A stretch of DNA of 64,000 nt from NCBI GenBank assembly GCA_903904815.1, contig CAIVDU010000004.1, positions 40,179-104,178 of the forward strand. Direction: 5' to 3'. Shown in pieces: positions 43,872 through 53,718 of the stretch; position 1 is the first letter of the stretch; the number at the start of each line of letters is the position of its first letter. Below the pieces are notes generated by a model, which was given only the letters and a program-made list of their open reading frames with translations, searched no databases and was not told the origin of the DNA. Origin of the DNA: an uncultured Armatimonadota bacterium. Its GTDB lineage: Bacteria > Armatimonadota > Fimbriimonadia > Fimbriimonadales > Fimbriimonadaceae. The position numbers were made by a program, and so were the translations under genes.

Positions 43872-44117
43872 ATGAACAACAACTATCCGAGTGCGTCGCA
43901 GGCCATCCGCAATCTGAATGACATTCGGGTTTCCTACGAAGTTGTTTTGACCGAGCAGAAATTCCGAATCATCCGCTTTGATCCTCCGTTCTTCGACGGT
44001 TCCGAGTTCTGGGTCGTGAATGAAAAAGGCCTTTTATGGGAGCCGGCCGAAACGCAAGACGTAGCTCTGGCCTACCTTATGGGGCCAGAGGCTGCCGAAT
44101 ACAACGCAGACGCCTAG
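43872..44117 (+). CDS. hypothetical protein, 81 residues
   Basis: A small soluble protein, acidic, with beta strands (IRVSYEVVLTEQKFRIIRFD, SEFWVVNEKGLLWEPAET) and a closing helix. No known family. Its stop overlaps the stop of the convergent recombinase by 4 nt. It is 33 nt behind the lipoprotein and may share its transcript. Confidence 0.5.
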   Translation: MNNNYPSASQAIRNLNDIRVSYEVVLTEQKFRIIRFDPPFFDGSEFWVVNEKGLLWEPAETQDVALAYLMGPEAAEYNADA

Positions 44118-45709
44118 CGTTTCCGAGGCGAAGGATTAGTCCAGCCCACTTGGTCGGGACGGGGAAGATACTTAAAGACGCCGGCCTGCCTCCGAATGGC
44201 GATCACGCGGCCATATTCCCAATCCGCGCCACTCTCTTTGCGCATGCCGGCCGCGTTCATTCTTCGGGCTAGTTCCTTTGAATGCAACTGACTGAAACGA
44301 CTAAAGCGCTCGCAACCGGTGGGCTCGAGATCCAATTGTGCCGTGATGAAGTCGAAGGCTTCCTGGACGAACGCGGAAAGGTGCGAAGTCCCTTCGAGCG
44401 GTTCTTCCGTCGCTTGAATGCCCAAATCCACAACATACGGGGTGAGGTAGTCGCGGTCGGCCAGCATGCTTTCCACCATCTTGCCATTCATGGCGCCGTC
44501 GAACGGCCCCGGAATATTAAGTCTCCGGAGTTCTGCAGCAATCTCTGAAGGGCTGAGCTTGCCAGTGTCATGGAGCGCCCAGCAAGTGGCATGAGCCACG
44601 GCGTGTATTTCGCTGAGTGCTTCTCGCCGCCCGCGTCTGGGGTATCGGAGCGGTGGGCCGTCGATGTCGTCGGGCACCTGCGTGCCCCAAGGCAGCTTTT
44701 TCGCATCGGTGGCGTACTTCCTGCGCTTAGGATTAGGACGACGCTGCAGGATCTCAGGCTGAAGGATGGGGGTATGCGCTTCTGCGAACGACCCAAAGTG
44801 AGTTTCTGCCCGATACTGGGACTCGCGATTCAAAATCGAATTGACCTGAAACGGCTCCCAAGTTTGCTTTCCTCTTCTCAAAGGGATCTTCCATCGGGCC
44901 AGCGCGTCACTTATAGAGTGGGGTCTGTATCCCATATAACGGAGTTTGAAAACCATCCGCACAAGTCGGGCTTCATCCTCGTCAATCTTCATGATCCCCG
45001 CTCCCGGGGCCCACCGGTTGCCGATTGAGTAGCCATACGGCGCTTCGCCGCCTAGGTAAGTCCCGTCGCGTTTGATCCGTGCCACCTTCCCCGCAAAGGT
45101 CCTGTGCGCAATGACAGAAGCCTCATAACGCGCGATGCCCATGAAGATGATCCGGACCAGGTCCCCCATGTAGTCGTCGGCGATCCGCTCAGACGCAGAC
45201 GCAACCGACGTCCCAAGCTTTTTCAGTGCCCGGATTGTCACATCCCCTTCCGAACCTCCCCGACTAAAGCGATCAAGCTTGGCGCAGATAATTCGGACGA
45301 CTTGCCAATTCTTACTAGCAGACTGGAGAAACAGATAACCGGGGCGGTCAGGGCTTTTTCCAGTCTCGATGTCCCACACCCAAAGATCTACCTTGTACCT
45401 TGGCGAAGCGTAAACTTGGGCATAAGCGATGATCTGTTGGCGCTGCACCTCCGGCCCCATCTCCTCAGAGGCCATCTCATTCGAAACGCGCCAGTAGCCT
45501 ATGGTGATGTCCTCAAGGCCTTCTGCCAGCAGGGCGTCGAGTTCTTGCTTCCAGATCTCCGGGTTCGGCATCGCGTTAGAGAATCTAGCCGCCTTGGTCC
45601 TGGTGTGAACCGCCCGATACGCTTCAGCCGACCGCTCCATCGCTAAACGGAGCTCATGAATCTCAGGTGCTTTGGTCTCCGGTTGGGTGCGATTAGGTTT
45701 TATTCTCAT
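44114..45709 (-). CDS. large serine recombinase (integrase)
   Basis: 531 residues. The N-terminal resolvase domain has TIGYWRVSNEMAS (catalytic Ser of RVS), QRQQIIAYA, IICAKLDRFSRG (conserved LDR-R) and the helix leading to RIIFMGIARYEASVI. The recombinase domain follows (PYGYSI, FKLRYMGYRPHSISDALARW, ILNRESQYRAETHFG). Such enzymes insert and excise phages and elements at one site. A TTG at 45745 gives 12 more residues; ATG 45709 is preferred on family grounds. Near the element's left end. Serine integrases rarely use tRNA genes, so a second integrase may exist elsewhere. Confidence 0.85.
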   Translation of the reverse strand: MRIKPNRTQPETKAPEIHELRLAMERSAEAYRAVHTRTKAARFSNAMPNPEIWKQELDALLAEGLEDITIGYWRVSNEMASEEMGPEVQRQQIIAYAQVYASPRYKVDLWVWDIETGKSPDRPGYLFLQSASKNWQVVRIICAKLDRFSRGGSEGDVTIRALKKLGTSVASASERIADDYMGDLVRIIFMGIARYEASVIAHRTFAGKVARIKRDGTYLGGEAPYGYSIGNRWAPGAGIMKIDEDEARLVRMVFKLRYMGYRPHSISDALARWKIPLRRGKQTWEPFQVNSILNRESQYRAETHFGSFAEAHTPILQPEILQRRPNPKRRKYATDAKKLPWGTQVPDDIDGPPLRYPRRGRREALSEIHAVAHATCWALHDTGKLSPSEIAAELRRLNIPGPFDGAMNGKMVESMLADRDYLTPYVVDLGIQATEEPLEGTSHLSAFVQEAFDFITAQLDLEPTGCERFSRFSQLHSKELARRMNAAGMRKESGADWEYGRVIAIRRQAGVFKYLPRPDQVGWTNPSPRKR

Positions 45710-45830
45710 TCCGCCGCAAGTGTTGCCGTTATGGACGGGGGCCAACCTTGTTCAGGAAAATGAAAATGGCTGGTACTGGTAGATCATAAGGTCGCAGGAA
45801 GATCCGGAGGGCGGATAAAGTGAAACCTTA

Positions 45831-46133
45831 ATGCGTCCCAGCAATTTCGAAATCAACGTCTCTCGGGCGAACATCGAGCACGCCCCGAGCATGGTCAGAG
45901 TGACGTTCGCCAAACCTGGCCAAGAGCCCGGACCGGTGGGCGACTTTCACATCCTGAACCTACGGGCAATTCGTGAGGATAAGCGTGATCGGACGGCGAT
46001 CGCTGGCGTTATGGCGGTGAGTCTCGTCGAGGGAGAGTATGGCTTCAGATTCAGAGATGGCGGTGAACAACACATCGTCGCCGTGGAAGCCAACACCTTT
46101 GAGGCGATGGTTGACGCTCTTGATCTGCATTGA
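45831..46133 (+). CDS. hypothetical protein, 100 residues
   Basis: A small acidic protein, divergent from the recombinase. Beta-rich (MVRVTFAKPGQEPGPVGDFH, YGFRFRDGGEQHIVAVEAN) with a closing helix; no recognised family. TAAAGT ends 9 nt before the ATG. Size and position beside an integrase would suit a directionality or regulatory factor, but the sequence does not show a DNA-binding motif. Confidence 0.5.
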   Translation: MRPSNFEINVSRANIEHAPSMVRVTFAKPGQEPGPVGDFHILNLRAIREDKRDRTAIAGVMAVSLVEGEYGFRFRDGGEQHIVAVEANTFEAMVDALDLH

Positions 46134-46161
46134 CCAAAGCGTCGCCAAACTGTTTTCAAGT

Positions 46162-46767
46162 TTAGGATTGTCGACGTTGACTTCGCCTGCGAGTCAAGAG
46201 GCCGAGTGTGGGAAGGGCCAGGGCAACAAACGAAGCCGGTTCAGGAGTTGTACCGGTCAGCTGAGACGTGGGCACTTCTATATCCAAAGCAATATGAAAA
46301 TAATCGTTAGGCTGATTCACATAGGCTCCGCCGGCAGTAACGCCTCCGACCAACTGAGATCCATCCAGCCAGCCCGTAGTGTGTTCCAACTTAAAAGTGC
46401 TGGCAAGATAATATTGGTAAGTGATATCTCCCGTTGAGGCGTCGAGTTCTGCAAATCCGCTTCCAAAAAAGGAGTAATCCAAGGTCGCGGCCGCAGAGTC
46501 GGAATTCCTTATAAGAGTCACTTCGCCCGTTCCCCCGCAAGTTCCAATAGCACCAGTGTCACCTGGATTTGAGTGGACGGCGATGATGACATAGTATCCG
46601 TCCCAGGATCCAATATGGTACTGGCCATTCCCGAGCGCATCCCCTTGTTGGCTGGAGAACGGAGTAGCGTGAAAGTATGGAGCAATATTAGTCGTTTGGG
46701 CGCTTACGACTACGCAGGCCGTGAGCACGACAAGTGATGCCGATATTCGCGAAATCAATGGACTCAT
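46162..46767 (-). CDS. PEP-CTERM exported protein inside the element
   Basis: 201 residues: signal peptide (SASLVVLTACVVVSAQ), beta-rich body (HIGSWDGYYVIIAVHSNPGD), and the C-terminal signal TPEPASFVALALPTLGLL followed by TRRRSQRR. ATTACA (46806-46801), 17 nt and TATACT (46783-46778) lie 10 nt before the ATG. A host-type surface-sorting signal on a gene between the recombinase and the virion genes; cargo or a host gene captured by the element. Confidence 0.75.
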   Translation of the reverse strand: MSPLISRISASLVVLTACVVVSAQTTNIAPYFHATPFSSQQGDALGNGQYHIGSWDGYYVIIAVHSNPGDTGAIGTCGGTGEVTLIRNSDSAAATLDYSFFGSGFAELDASTGDITYQYYLASTFKLEHTTGWLDGSQLVGGVTAGGAYVNQPNDYFHIALDIEVPTSQLTGTTPEPASFVALALPTLGLLTRRRSQRRQS

Positions 46768-46927
46768 GAGGGCCCGGAGTATACGGAAACGGTATTAAAA
46801 TGTAATATTTGCATAAGCAGTTCGTGCATTATTTGCGCAATTTCTGGGCATTGAGTAACTTCGAGTTGATTCCGATTTACTAAAGAACAACGCCCAAGCA
46901 GATCAATTTCTGTTTGAATCAGTCTAT

Positions 46928-47227
46928 TCAGCTACTCACAGCCCCCACAAACTGCGGATCAACCAACAACGACGCATACAACTGCGGCAACACCGGCTGA
47001 TCCATCGCCACCGACGAGCAAACCTTCCGAGTCGAGAACAAAGGAGGAACCCCGTTCGCCCGGTCGGTCTGACTCGCATAGCTCCCAACCAGGAACTCGA
47101 CAACCCAGTTATTGGCCCCGTTCACCGCATCCGGAGCCTTGCTGCCGGTGATGCCGATAACGTTGTGATAGGTCGCCGAAACCGACGAGCCAGCCGAGGG
47201 AAAGGGGATAGAAAGGGAAAGTGCCAT
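46928..47227 (-). CDS. phage protein, 99 residues (last gene of virion operon)
   Basis: A short beta-rich protein (SLSIPFPSAGSSVSATYHNV, NNWVVEFLVGSYASQTDRA) with no Cys cluster or signal. It lies 6 nt behind the tail-like gene, last in the long reverse transcript. Unknown function; a tail-tip or fibre accessory protein is possible from position. Confidence 0.6.
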   Translation of the reverse strand: MALSLSIPFPSAGSSVSATYHNVIGITGSKAPDAVNGANNWVVEFLVGSYASQTDRANGVPPLFSTRKVCSSVAMDQPVLPQLYASLLVDPQFVGAVSS

Positions 47228-47233
47228 GTGCTC

Positions 47234-47872
47234 CTATTTCTGGATGAACCAGGTCGTTCCGAATCCGTAAAGCGTCACGGACCCGTAGTTGGTGTTGATC
47301 ACCGTCGTGGTCGCTCCATCGATCGTGTCTGAGCCGCCTCGGTTGATCGTGATGTTGTTCGTGCCAGCGTTTCCGCCTTCATCCTTAATCTGGATCGCCA
47401 CCGGATTGGCCGAACTTTGGTTGTAGGTCGACAGTGCGGGAAGGTTAATCTGCGGTGCGGCTACGGCCGTCGCGGTCCAGGCAATGATGATGCCCGACGA
47501 GACGCCCGGAGCAAAGGGAGTTGTGGCGGAAGCCTGCCTGCCCAATCGCAAAAAGCCTGAAAGCTGGCTTCCAATGATCGAGAAGATGGATCCCGAGCCG
47601 TCAATGTAAAAGCGGGACCCGCCCGCCTGATCCTGCACATCGAAGATCGACACGGTCTGAGTGGTATTTCCGCGCTGGATCACCAAACCTTTCCGGCCCG
47701 TTCCACTCGTGGTGATCATCACATCGGCAAGCGAGTCAGCCGCCGCTGGCGCGTTCACCAACAACCAATTGTTCGTCGGAGTCGCACCCGTGTTCAGACC
47801 CAACTTCCCCAGAATCCAGTCCCCAAACCGGCCGATGGCGCCAGGAGTGGAGTCGGTGTCACCCATCCTCAT
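47234..47872 (-). CDS. phage tail-fibre/appendage-like protein
   Basis: 212 residues, Gly/Ala/Ser/Thr-rich with repeating short beta strands (GRKGLVIQRGNTTQTVSIFD, GGSRFYIDGSGSIFSIIGSQ), and a C-terminal part GTNNITINRGGSDTIDGATT. The strand-turn rhythm resembles trimeric beta-helical fibre ends of phages. It overlaps the preceding gene by 4 nt. Function inferred from composition and position at the end of the structural operon. Confidence 0.55.
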   Translation of the reverse strand: MRMGDTDSTPGAIGRFGDWILGKLGLNTGATPTNNWLLVNAPAAADSLADVMITTSGTGRKGLVIQRGNTTQTVSIFDVQDQAGGSRFYIDGSGSIFSIIGSQLSGFLRLGRQASATTPFAPGVSSGIIIAWTATAVAAPQINLPALSTYNQSSANPVAIQIKDEGGNAGTNNITINRGGSDTIDGATTTVINTNYGSVTLYGFGTTWFIQK

Positions 47873-48183
47873 CCCATCACCGCCACCGAGAGGTTAGGCG
47901 TCCCCGCCGAGGCAATCGCCCACACCCGGCTGAGGCTGCCTCGTCCCATCAGCTCCTCGAGGTACTCACCCGGGGCAAGCTTCTTCCAGAACTTGGTGGC
48001 GCTCACCGAGTTGTCATAGCCCAGGTACACCGTCGCCGCCGAGTCGTTGTTCGTCAGCTGGATGCCCATGATCTCGCCCACCGGATAGGCAGGCAGCGCG
48101 GAAAGAATCTGGGAGGAACTGGTCGAAAGTCCAACCTGACTCCACACCAAAACATTGTCGAATCTCTGAATTGCGTAACCCAA
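47869..48183 (-). CDS. phage structural protein, 104 residues
   Basis: A small protein with beta strands (AIQRFDNVLVWSQVGLSTSS, EIMGIQLTNNDSAATVYLGY); no known family. It overlaps the fibre-like gene by 4 nt and follows the 1269-residue gene by 59 nt, so it belongs to the tail/appendage end of the operon. Confidence 0.55.
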   Translation of the reverse strand: MGYAIQRFDNVLVWSQVGLSTSSSQILSALPAYPVGEIMGIQLTNNDSAATVYLGYDNSVSATKFWKKLAPGEYLEELMGRGSLSRVWAIASAGTPNLSVAVMG

Positions 48184-48242
48184 GGGAGGCTCCTTACAAA
48201 TGGGAGGGCCCGCACCACTCGGAAAGCGACGCGGGCGAAGGT

Positions 48243-51200
48243 CTAGCGAGAAGCGCGGCGGTTGACCCGCGCCATGAATCGGGCCTTGTCGGCCGGTGAT
48301 TTGGACTCGTTCGTCAGTCCAGGCAGGAAGGTCTCTGCACCTTCCTGGCCAATCTGCTCGAGGCGCGAATGAGGTTCGTCGCGCTTCTCGATGTAGTCAG
48401 GTTCCGGAGCATGAAGTCCGTAGCGCAAAAGCGCGTGAATCCCCGGGTTCAAACCCTTAAGCGAAGCGAGCAGGTTCGCCGAGGCAGTCTCCCCAATCCC
48501 GGACCCATGAGATGGCGTCGCCGGCATGAACGAAAGCCCACCCTCGCCGCTGGACCCAACCAGTGACGCGTATGGGTCGAGGCCGGCCGCATGAAACAGC
48601 GTCCCGATCAAAGGGCTACTCTCCAGAGGAGACGCCGCCATGTTCAGCGAGTCCTGCGCCCCAAGCGATCCCGCCACCGCCGGCAGAGCCCCCGCTTTGA
48701 GAGCGTTATACTCCCCCTCGATTCCGAGACCGCGAGCCCCTTGCCCAGCTGCCGAGAGCGGATTGAAGTTTACGTAATGGTCGCCGAGGTGAATCTGCAG
48801 GAACTTCGCGTCCTCATCTTCCCACGGCCATTTTCCCGTAACCAGCTTGTTCCCGAGCACCCACATTCCAACCGGCCCCGCCACGTTTCGCGCGAATAGG
48901 TTAAGACGCTGGCCCACCGCTCCTTCCCCAGCCGTCGGAGTCAGACCCGTAACCGCCTTCACTCCGTTCACGATCCGAGTCTTGGAGCTGGTCGCAAACG
49001 GAGCCACCCCCGAACCCTTGAGGCTCCTCTCGAGTTCTGATGAAAGCGACTTGGTGTAAGTCCCCCAATGGTCCAAGAATCGCCCCAACTGAATGTTCGA
49101 CATCCCTGGATCCAGCGAAAGAGCCCGCTGAGCCGCCACCACCCGCAACCGAGTATCCAAGCCAGTCGGCCCAAACACCCAATCCTTCGGAGCGTGTAGC
49201 GCCTTCCCAATCGGAGACCGTGCGGCCTCCTCCGTCCCGGAAACGAACCGAGCCGTAGTCTGGTCCGGAACCGCGCCCGCTTTGGCGATTCGGTTCAGGG
49301 TCTGCGCAACCTCCGGACTCTTAAAGTCGAGTCCGATCGCGTCACGAACCACCCCCGCGCCAAACCATGGAAGCACCGCCGACTGCACCCCTCCCATCGC
49401 GCCCGTCCGACCCGGAGTCATCGCGAGAGACGTTCGCAAAAGGCCAATCGCGTGCGCAATCGCCTCGCGAGGTCCCGCCACCTGAAGTTTGGAGAGGCCC
49501 TGCCCAACTGTCGCCACCGCCTGGCCGAACTTGCCCATAGGCTTCCCCCAAGACAGGATCGGATCCAGTTCAGATTTCAGCATGCTCGGAACTAGCACGT
49601 TCTGCCCCTTGATCCATTGGCCGCCAACCAGAAGCGGATCCCGAATCTGAACCGACTCCGCGTCCATCGGCCGATCGCCCAGCATCACTGTCGAGACTGT
49701 TCCCGCTAGAGCGTCCGTCGGCTGCAAGATCCCCTTGTCGTACATCGACTGGACCAGGTTCGCTTCCGAGTTTCGCGAGAACCTCCGAGCGATCTCATCC
49801 GAAACCAGCGCGGGATCCGTGGTGTAGTTGCCAACACCCGTCGAGAACGTGTTCGCCTTGTTGTCTCGAACACCGTAAGGCGACTTCGGCTTTCCGCCAC
49901 CCGCCGGCAGTTCCTCACGAACCAGCGGTACGTGCTGCCCAGTCGGCCCAAGCGCATCCGTCTCGACTCCCTGGTTAGAAAGGTGAGACGATCTCATGTA
50001 TCCGCCTAGCCGATCTTGAAACGCCTGCAGCGCCGCCGGAAACTGAGGATCCGCAATCACCTTCTGATACTCGGCCGGGTCCATCACATCGTTCTCAACC
50101 GCGACCGCCCCGCGAATCGTGTGCTCCGCCAAGTCACGCGCGGTCAGGAGGATCTGAGTCGGATCCATCGCTCCTTTCGTCTGAGACAGGACCGCCCTCT
50201 CTGCCCCCGGAATCGCTTTATCTGCGAGAGCCTTGGCCGTTTGAAGGTCCGTGATCTTCGCGAGATGGTCACTCAAAGCCACCGAAGCCTGCGTGGACGC
50301 CGCCTGTGAATCGGAAACCGCCTGCGCCGATTGAGGGATTGCCGCCTGCGCCCCCTCGTGTTGAGCCTTCGCCGCTTCAAATGCAGCCTGAACCCTAGCA
50401 TAGGAGGGCGATGCGTCCCGCTGAATCTGGAGCCTTTCAAGAGCGCTCCTCGCCGCGTCGACCGATGCCTGCAGCTTTGGAAACGTTCGCTGAGCTGGCC
50501 CGGGAAGCGGACCTGGTTGAGCCGTTCTTCCGGATTGGGCATCGCTCGCCGCCTGCTCCATTCGCATCTTCAGCGCGTACTCGGCTTGCCCCAAGTCCTG
50601 CTTCGCCGACGAAATGCGCTGCTCCCAAGCTTGCCGAGCCTGGTCCCATGCGTTCGACGATCCCACAAGTTGCTGATGAGCCTGGTCCAAATACTCCAGG
50701 TTCTTGGCGTGGGCCGCCTGAGCGTTCGCCGCGTCTCCGGCCGCCTTGTCCGCGGTGAGCTTCAAATCGCTCGCGCGAATCCTCGCCGCCGCGATCTCGT
50801 CGATCTTCTCGTTCGAAAACTCGCGAGCCTTCTGAAGATCGGCCAGCGCGTCGCCACCGATCGCCGCCGAAGGATCGACCGACCGAAGCAGGGTGCGAAT
50901 CGCCGCCATCGTGCTCGAGCTGCCCAGCCCTTCTCTTGCCTCAGACCCTTTCAGACCGAGGGAATCCAATAAGTTGCCATGCTTGTCCACCAGTCCCGCC
51001 ACGTCGTCCGGAGAAGCATTCGCGAACTCATCCGCGATCCCCGCCAGTCGCGCCTTTCGGCCGACGATGTTGTCCTCGGTCAATGCCGGCATGAAGGACT
51101 TGTTAAAGTAGCCGTCCCCGTAGATCGCGTCGACCGCCCGCTGTGCCTCCCCATAAGCAAGCTTCGCTTGGGACCTGGCTCCGGCCGTCTCCCTAGCCTG

Positions 51201-52052
51201 GCTCGCCAAGTCCGGATCCACTCGCTCCAGCATGTGCAGGTTGCCCTGCGTGAAGTCTTGAAGCGCCGCCAATCGCTGATCCGCGATCGAGACGCCGCCA
51301 AGATCCGGCCTCGCGCCCGGAACACCCCCTCGTTCCCGGTTCGCCATCCCTTCCGCTGGTGGCTCAGTCGGACCAAACATCTCCAGCGCTGGTTCGCTGG
51401 ATACCCCGCCACCCATACCGGCTCGGACGCCGTGATACCCGGCATACAGTAGCCCGAGGCTATTCGCCAGTCCCTCCGCCCGAGTCGAAACAGGCAGCGT
51501 CGAATCAAAGATATTTGCGCCCTGCTGGTAGATCCCCCGTCCCACGTCGGACACAGCCTTCACCGGATTCCCGGCCGCCTGTGCCGCCATGTTGGCCCAC
51601 CCTGGAACGTTCACGAAGTTCGACGCACCTCGGAGGGCGCCCATCACCGGGTCGCCCGAGAGGTTCTTCCGTGACGCCTGGTCCCAAGTCTCGCCTCCAC
51701 CGATCGTGCCGGCCGCTCGGTAGAGAGCCTCAATAGCCGAAGGAACAATGAGCCCCTCGGCCCCGTTTTGCGCAGACTGCCTCGCCTGCGCACCCTGCCC
51801 CATCTCCTGTTCGGCGATCGAGGCACCCGGAAACTGGGTCTGAATGCCTCTGTCCGGACGCACGCCCTGCGGAATAGGCGTAAGGTTGCCCGTCGGCCCG
51901 GTGGCCGGGCCAGTCGTAGCCGAACCCGATTGCCAACCACCACCGCCCGACAAGTGCAATGCGGCCTGCCGGAGCTGGTCAGGCGACAGCTCGTTGTCAG
52001 ATTGGACCTCGTAGGTACTGCCACCCACTTGGAGCTGATATGAGTTCGGCAT
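48243..52052 (-). CDS. large phage internal-virion/ejection-like protein, 1269 residues
   Basis: The largest gene. N-terminal 40 residues form a small module (QLQVGGSTYEVQSDNELSPD), followed by Gly/Pro linkers, a long Ala/Gln/Arg-rich coiled-coil section (about residues 270-640, for example EIAAARIRASDLKLTADKAA), and a globular C-terminal half. There is no tape-measure Trp/Phe periodicity. Large, coiled, Ala-rich proteins in this place, between connectors and tail ends, are ejected internal-virion proteins in podoviruses. It follows the 553-residue coiled protein by 4 nt. Enzymatic motifs are not recognised. Confidence 0.6.
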   Translation of the reverse strand: MPNSYQLQVGGSTYEVQSDNELSPDQLRQAALHLSGGGGWQSGSATTGPATGPTGNLTPIPQGVRPDRGIQTQFPGASIAEQEMGQGAQARQSAQNGAEGLIVPSAIEALYRAAGTIGGGETWDQASRKNLSGDPVMGALRGASNFVNVPGWANMAAQAAGNPVKAVSDVGRGIYQQGANIFDSTLPVSTRAEGLANSLGLLYAGYHGVRAGMGGGVSSEPALEMFGPTEPPAEGMANRERGGVPGARPDLGGVSIADQRLAALQDFTQGNLHMLERVDPDLASQARETAGARSQAKLAYGEAQRAVDAIYGDGYFNKSFMPALTEDNIVGRKARLAGIADEFANASPDDVAGLVDKHGNLLDSLGLKGSEAREGLGSSSTMAAIRTLLRSVDPSAAIGGDALADLQKAREFSNEKIDEIAAARIRASDLKLTADKAAGDAANAQAAHAKNLEYLDQAHQQLVGSSNAWDQARQAWEQRISSAKQDLGQAEYALKMRMEQAASDAQSGRTAQPGPLPGPAQRTFPKLQASVDAARSALERLQIQRDASPSYARVQAAFEAAKAQHEGAQAAIPQSAQAVSDSQAASTQASVALSDHLAKITDLQTAKALADKAIPGAERAVLSQTKGAMDPTQILLTARDLAEHTIRGAVAVENDVMDPAEYQKVIADPQFPAALQAFQDRLGGYMRSSHLSNQGVETDALGPTGQHVPLVREELPAGGGKPKSPYGVRDNKANTFSTGVGNYTTDPALVSDEIARRFSRNSEANLVQSMYDKGILQPTDALAGTVSTVMLGDRPMDAESVQIRDPLLVGGQWIKGQNVLVPSMLKSELDPILSWGKPMGKFGQAVATVGQGLSKLQVAGPREAIAHAIGLLRTSLAMTPGRTGAMGGVQSAVLPWFGAGVVRDAIGLDFKSPEVAQTLNRIAKAGAVPDQTTARFVSGTEEAARSPIGKALHAPKDWVFGPTGLDTRLRVVAAQRALSLDPGMSNIQLGRFLDHWGTYTKSLSSELERSLKGSGVAPFATSSKTRIVNGVKAVTGLTPTAGEGAVGQRLNLFARNVAGPVGMWVLGNKLVTGKWPWEDEDAKFLQIHLGDHYVNFNPLSAAGQGARGLGIEGEYNALKAGALPAVAGSLGAQDSLNMAASPLESSPLIGTLFHAAGLDPYASLVGSSGEGGLSFMPATPSHGSGIGETASANLLASLKGLNPGIHALLRYGLHAPEPDYIEKRDEPHSRLEQIGQEGAETFLPGLTNESKSPADKARFMARVNRRASR

Positions 52053-52056
52053 AGTC

Positions 52057-53718
52057 TCACTTCACCTTGCGAACACGGATTCCGCCGCCAAGGTCATTCC
52101 ATTCCCCTGGTGTCAATGCAGAGTTCTTGAGGTAGGGATTCGCCGGCCGGAAAACTCCACCGGCTGGTGGCGCAACGGGGGAGATTTGCTTTCTCGCCGA
52201 GACCGCCTCGTTGTATTCGTTGGTAGCGTCTTTGATGAGCGCCTGAATCTTCGGTTTGTCATCCGGACGTGCCCCCTCGAGGGTTTGGTAAAGGTCCGAC
52301 AGGTTCTTTTGACTCGTTGCGATTCGATCAGACGCCGCCTTTACTGCGTCGCGATACTGGACCAAGGGTCTGAGATCCGCTTCAGATTTCGCCCTGTACT
52401 CATCGAGCCATGCGTTCGCGTCAAACTGACGTTGCCCCTCAGCTGCCTTTTGCTTGGACATCGCCACATCCTGCCCGGATACAGCGGCAGAAGCGTTTGC
52501 CTGGGTAGCTTCCGCTAGGACCTTGTTATGAGCGGCCAACCAATCCTGGGCCCGATGAGCTGACTGAAAACGTGCCTGTTCAATCTGCGAGTCCATCAAC
52601 TTGACCTGCTGCCTATCAAGTTCGGCCTTCAATTGGATCTCCAAATCCGCCGGCGTCTTCGTCAGGCCCTCCTGGTAGGCCGCGCGAGCCTGAGCCTCAT
52701 CACCGGGATCAATTGCATGGCCCTGTCCGTCGACAGGCTTTCCTTCGAGCGCAGCATGGTACATGGCCCATGCTCGGACCTGTGGTTGATTCGATTGGAG
52801 AGCCTGGTCTAGAACGGCGTAGTGACTCTTGAACTGCTGGTCCTGGGTTTGCAACGCTTTTGTGGCTTCCTCGGCTAGCTTTTGCCGCTCGAGTGCGCTC
52901 GCTGCCTCGAGCGCTTGCATCTTCTCCTCGTGAGTCGCGTTCACTTCGTTCATGACCGTGCCTACGGCCGCCTGCCGCATATCCCGCTCAAGCTGAGCGT
53001 TTTGGGCATCGCCCTGGTCGGCCTGATCCAAGAGCGATTGATTCTGGTCTTTCGCCAATCCGTAGCCGGCTCGCGCGTTCTCCAGCTTGCTTTGATATGC
53101 CTGGGTGAGGTTTTGGTATTGCTCTTGGGCTCCTTGCTTGAGCCCGCCAAGCGTGTTGTTCACCAAATCCTGTCCAGGATGGTTGTATCGATCGGTGGCA
53201 TTGGCAAGCCCTCCAAGCGCAAGCAACCCCGCAAGCGAAGTCGGGCTCACCTTCGGAGGTTGATACTGCGGAGCGCCTTGCTGAAGGAGTCCCGAATACT
53301 GAATGGCCGCTGGGTCAACCGCTGCGTGATATTGCGACCTCAGAGCGTCAGTGTCCGTCTTAGGCCCAGCTCCAGAATAGATCGAATTGATCTTGTCCAA
53401 AAGGCTAGGGCCGTCCGCAGGCTGCATGTGCCCGGTCGCCGGTGTGGGATAGGTCGCGGGAGGACCGCTGGGCGCGACCGGTCCGGGCTTGGCTACGAGC
53501 TGGGGCCAAGATGGAGTCGGCGCCATCGGCCGGGCAGGCGAGGGCTGAGTATTTCCAGCTGCGCCAGCACCATAGGCCGCAAGCCACGAGCTGACCGGGT
53601 TCGTAGCGGCCGATCCCGTCGAAACGTTCTGACTGTTAGATGTCGTCCCGCCATTAGGAGACGAAGCGCCGACGGCGGCAAGTAAAGCTTGTGCGATTCC
53701 CATTTTCTGTTCCTTCAC
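52057..53718 (-). CDS. phage internal-virion-like coiled-coil protein, 553 residues
   Basis: GTG at 53718 overlaps the stop of the previous gene (GTGA). A low-complexity N terminus of 110 residues rich in Ala, Gly, Pro and Ser is followed by a predicted coiled coil from about 190 to 500 with many Gln/Ala/Glu (QLERDMRQAAVGTVMNEVNA, EKMQALEAASALERQKLAEE). No signal or membrane passes. It probably is packaged in the head and ejected with the DNA or forms a channel; inferred from order and composition. Confidence 0.6.
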   Translation of the reverse strand: MKEQKMGIAQALLAAVGASSPNGGTTSNSQNVSTGSAATNPVSSWLAAYGAGAAGNTQPSPARPMAPTPSWPQLVAKPGPVAPSGPPATYPTPATGHMQPADGPSLLDKINSIYSGAGPKTDTDALRSQYHAAVDPAAIQYSGLLQQGAPQYQPPKVSPTSLAGLLALGGLANATDRYNHPGQDLVNNTLGGLKQGAQEQYQNLTQAYQSKLENARAGYGLAKDQNQSLLDQADQGDAQNAQLERDMRQAAVGTVMNEVNATHEEKMQALEAASALERQKLAEEATKALQTQDQQFKSHYAVLDQALQSNQPQVRAWAMYHAALEGKPVDGQGHAIDPGDEAQARAAYQEGLTKTPADLEIQLKAELDRQQVKLMDSQIEQARFQSAHRAQDWLAAHNKVLAEATQANASAAVSGQDVAMSKQKAAEGQRQFDANAWLDEYRAKSEADLRPLVQYRDAVKAASDRIATSQKNLSDLYQTLEGARPDDKPKIQALIKDATNEYNEAVSARKQISPVAPPAGGVFRPANPYLKNSALTPGEWNDLGGGIRVRKVK

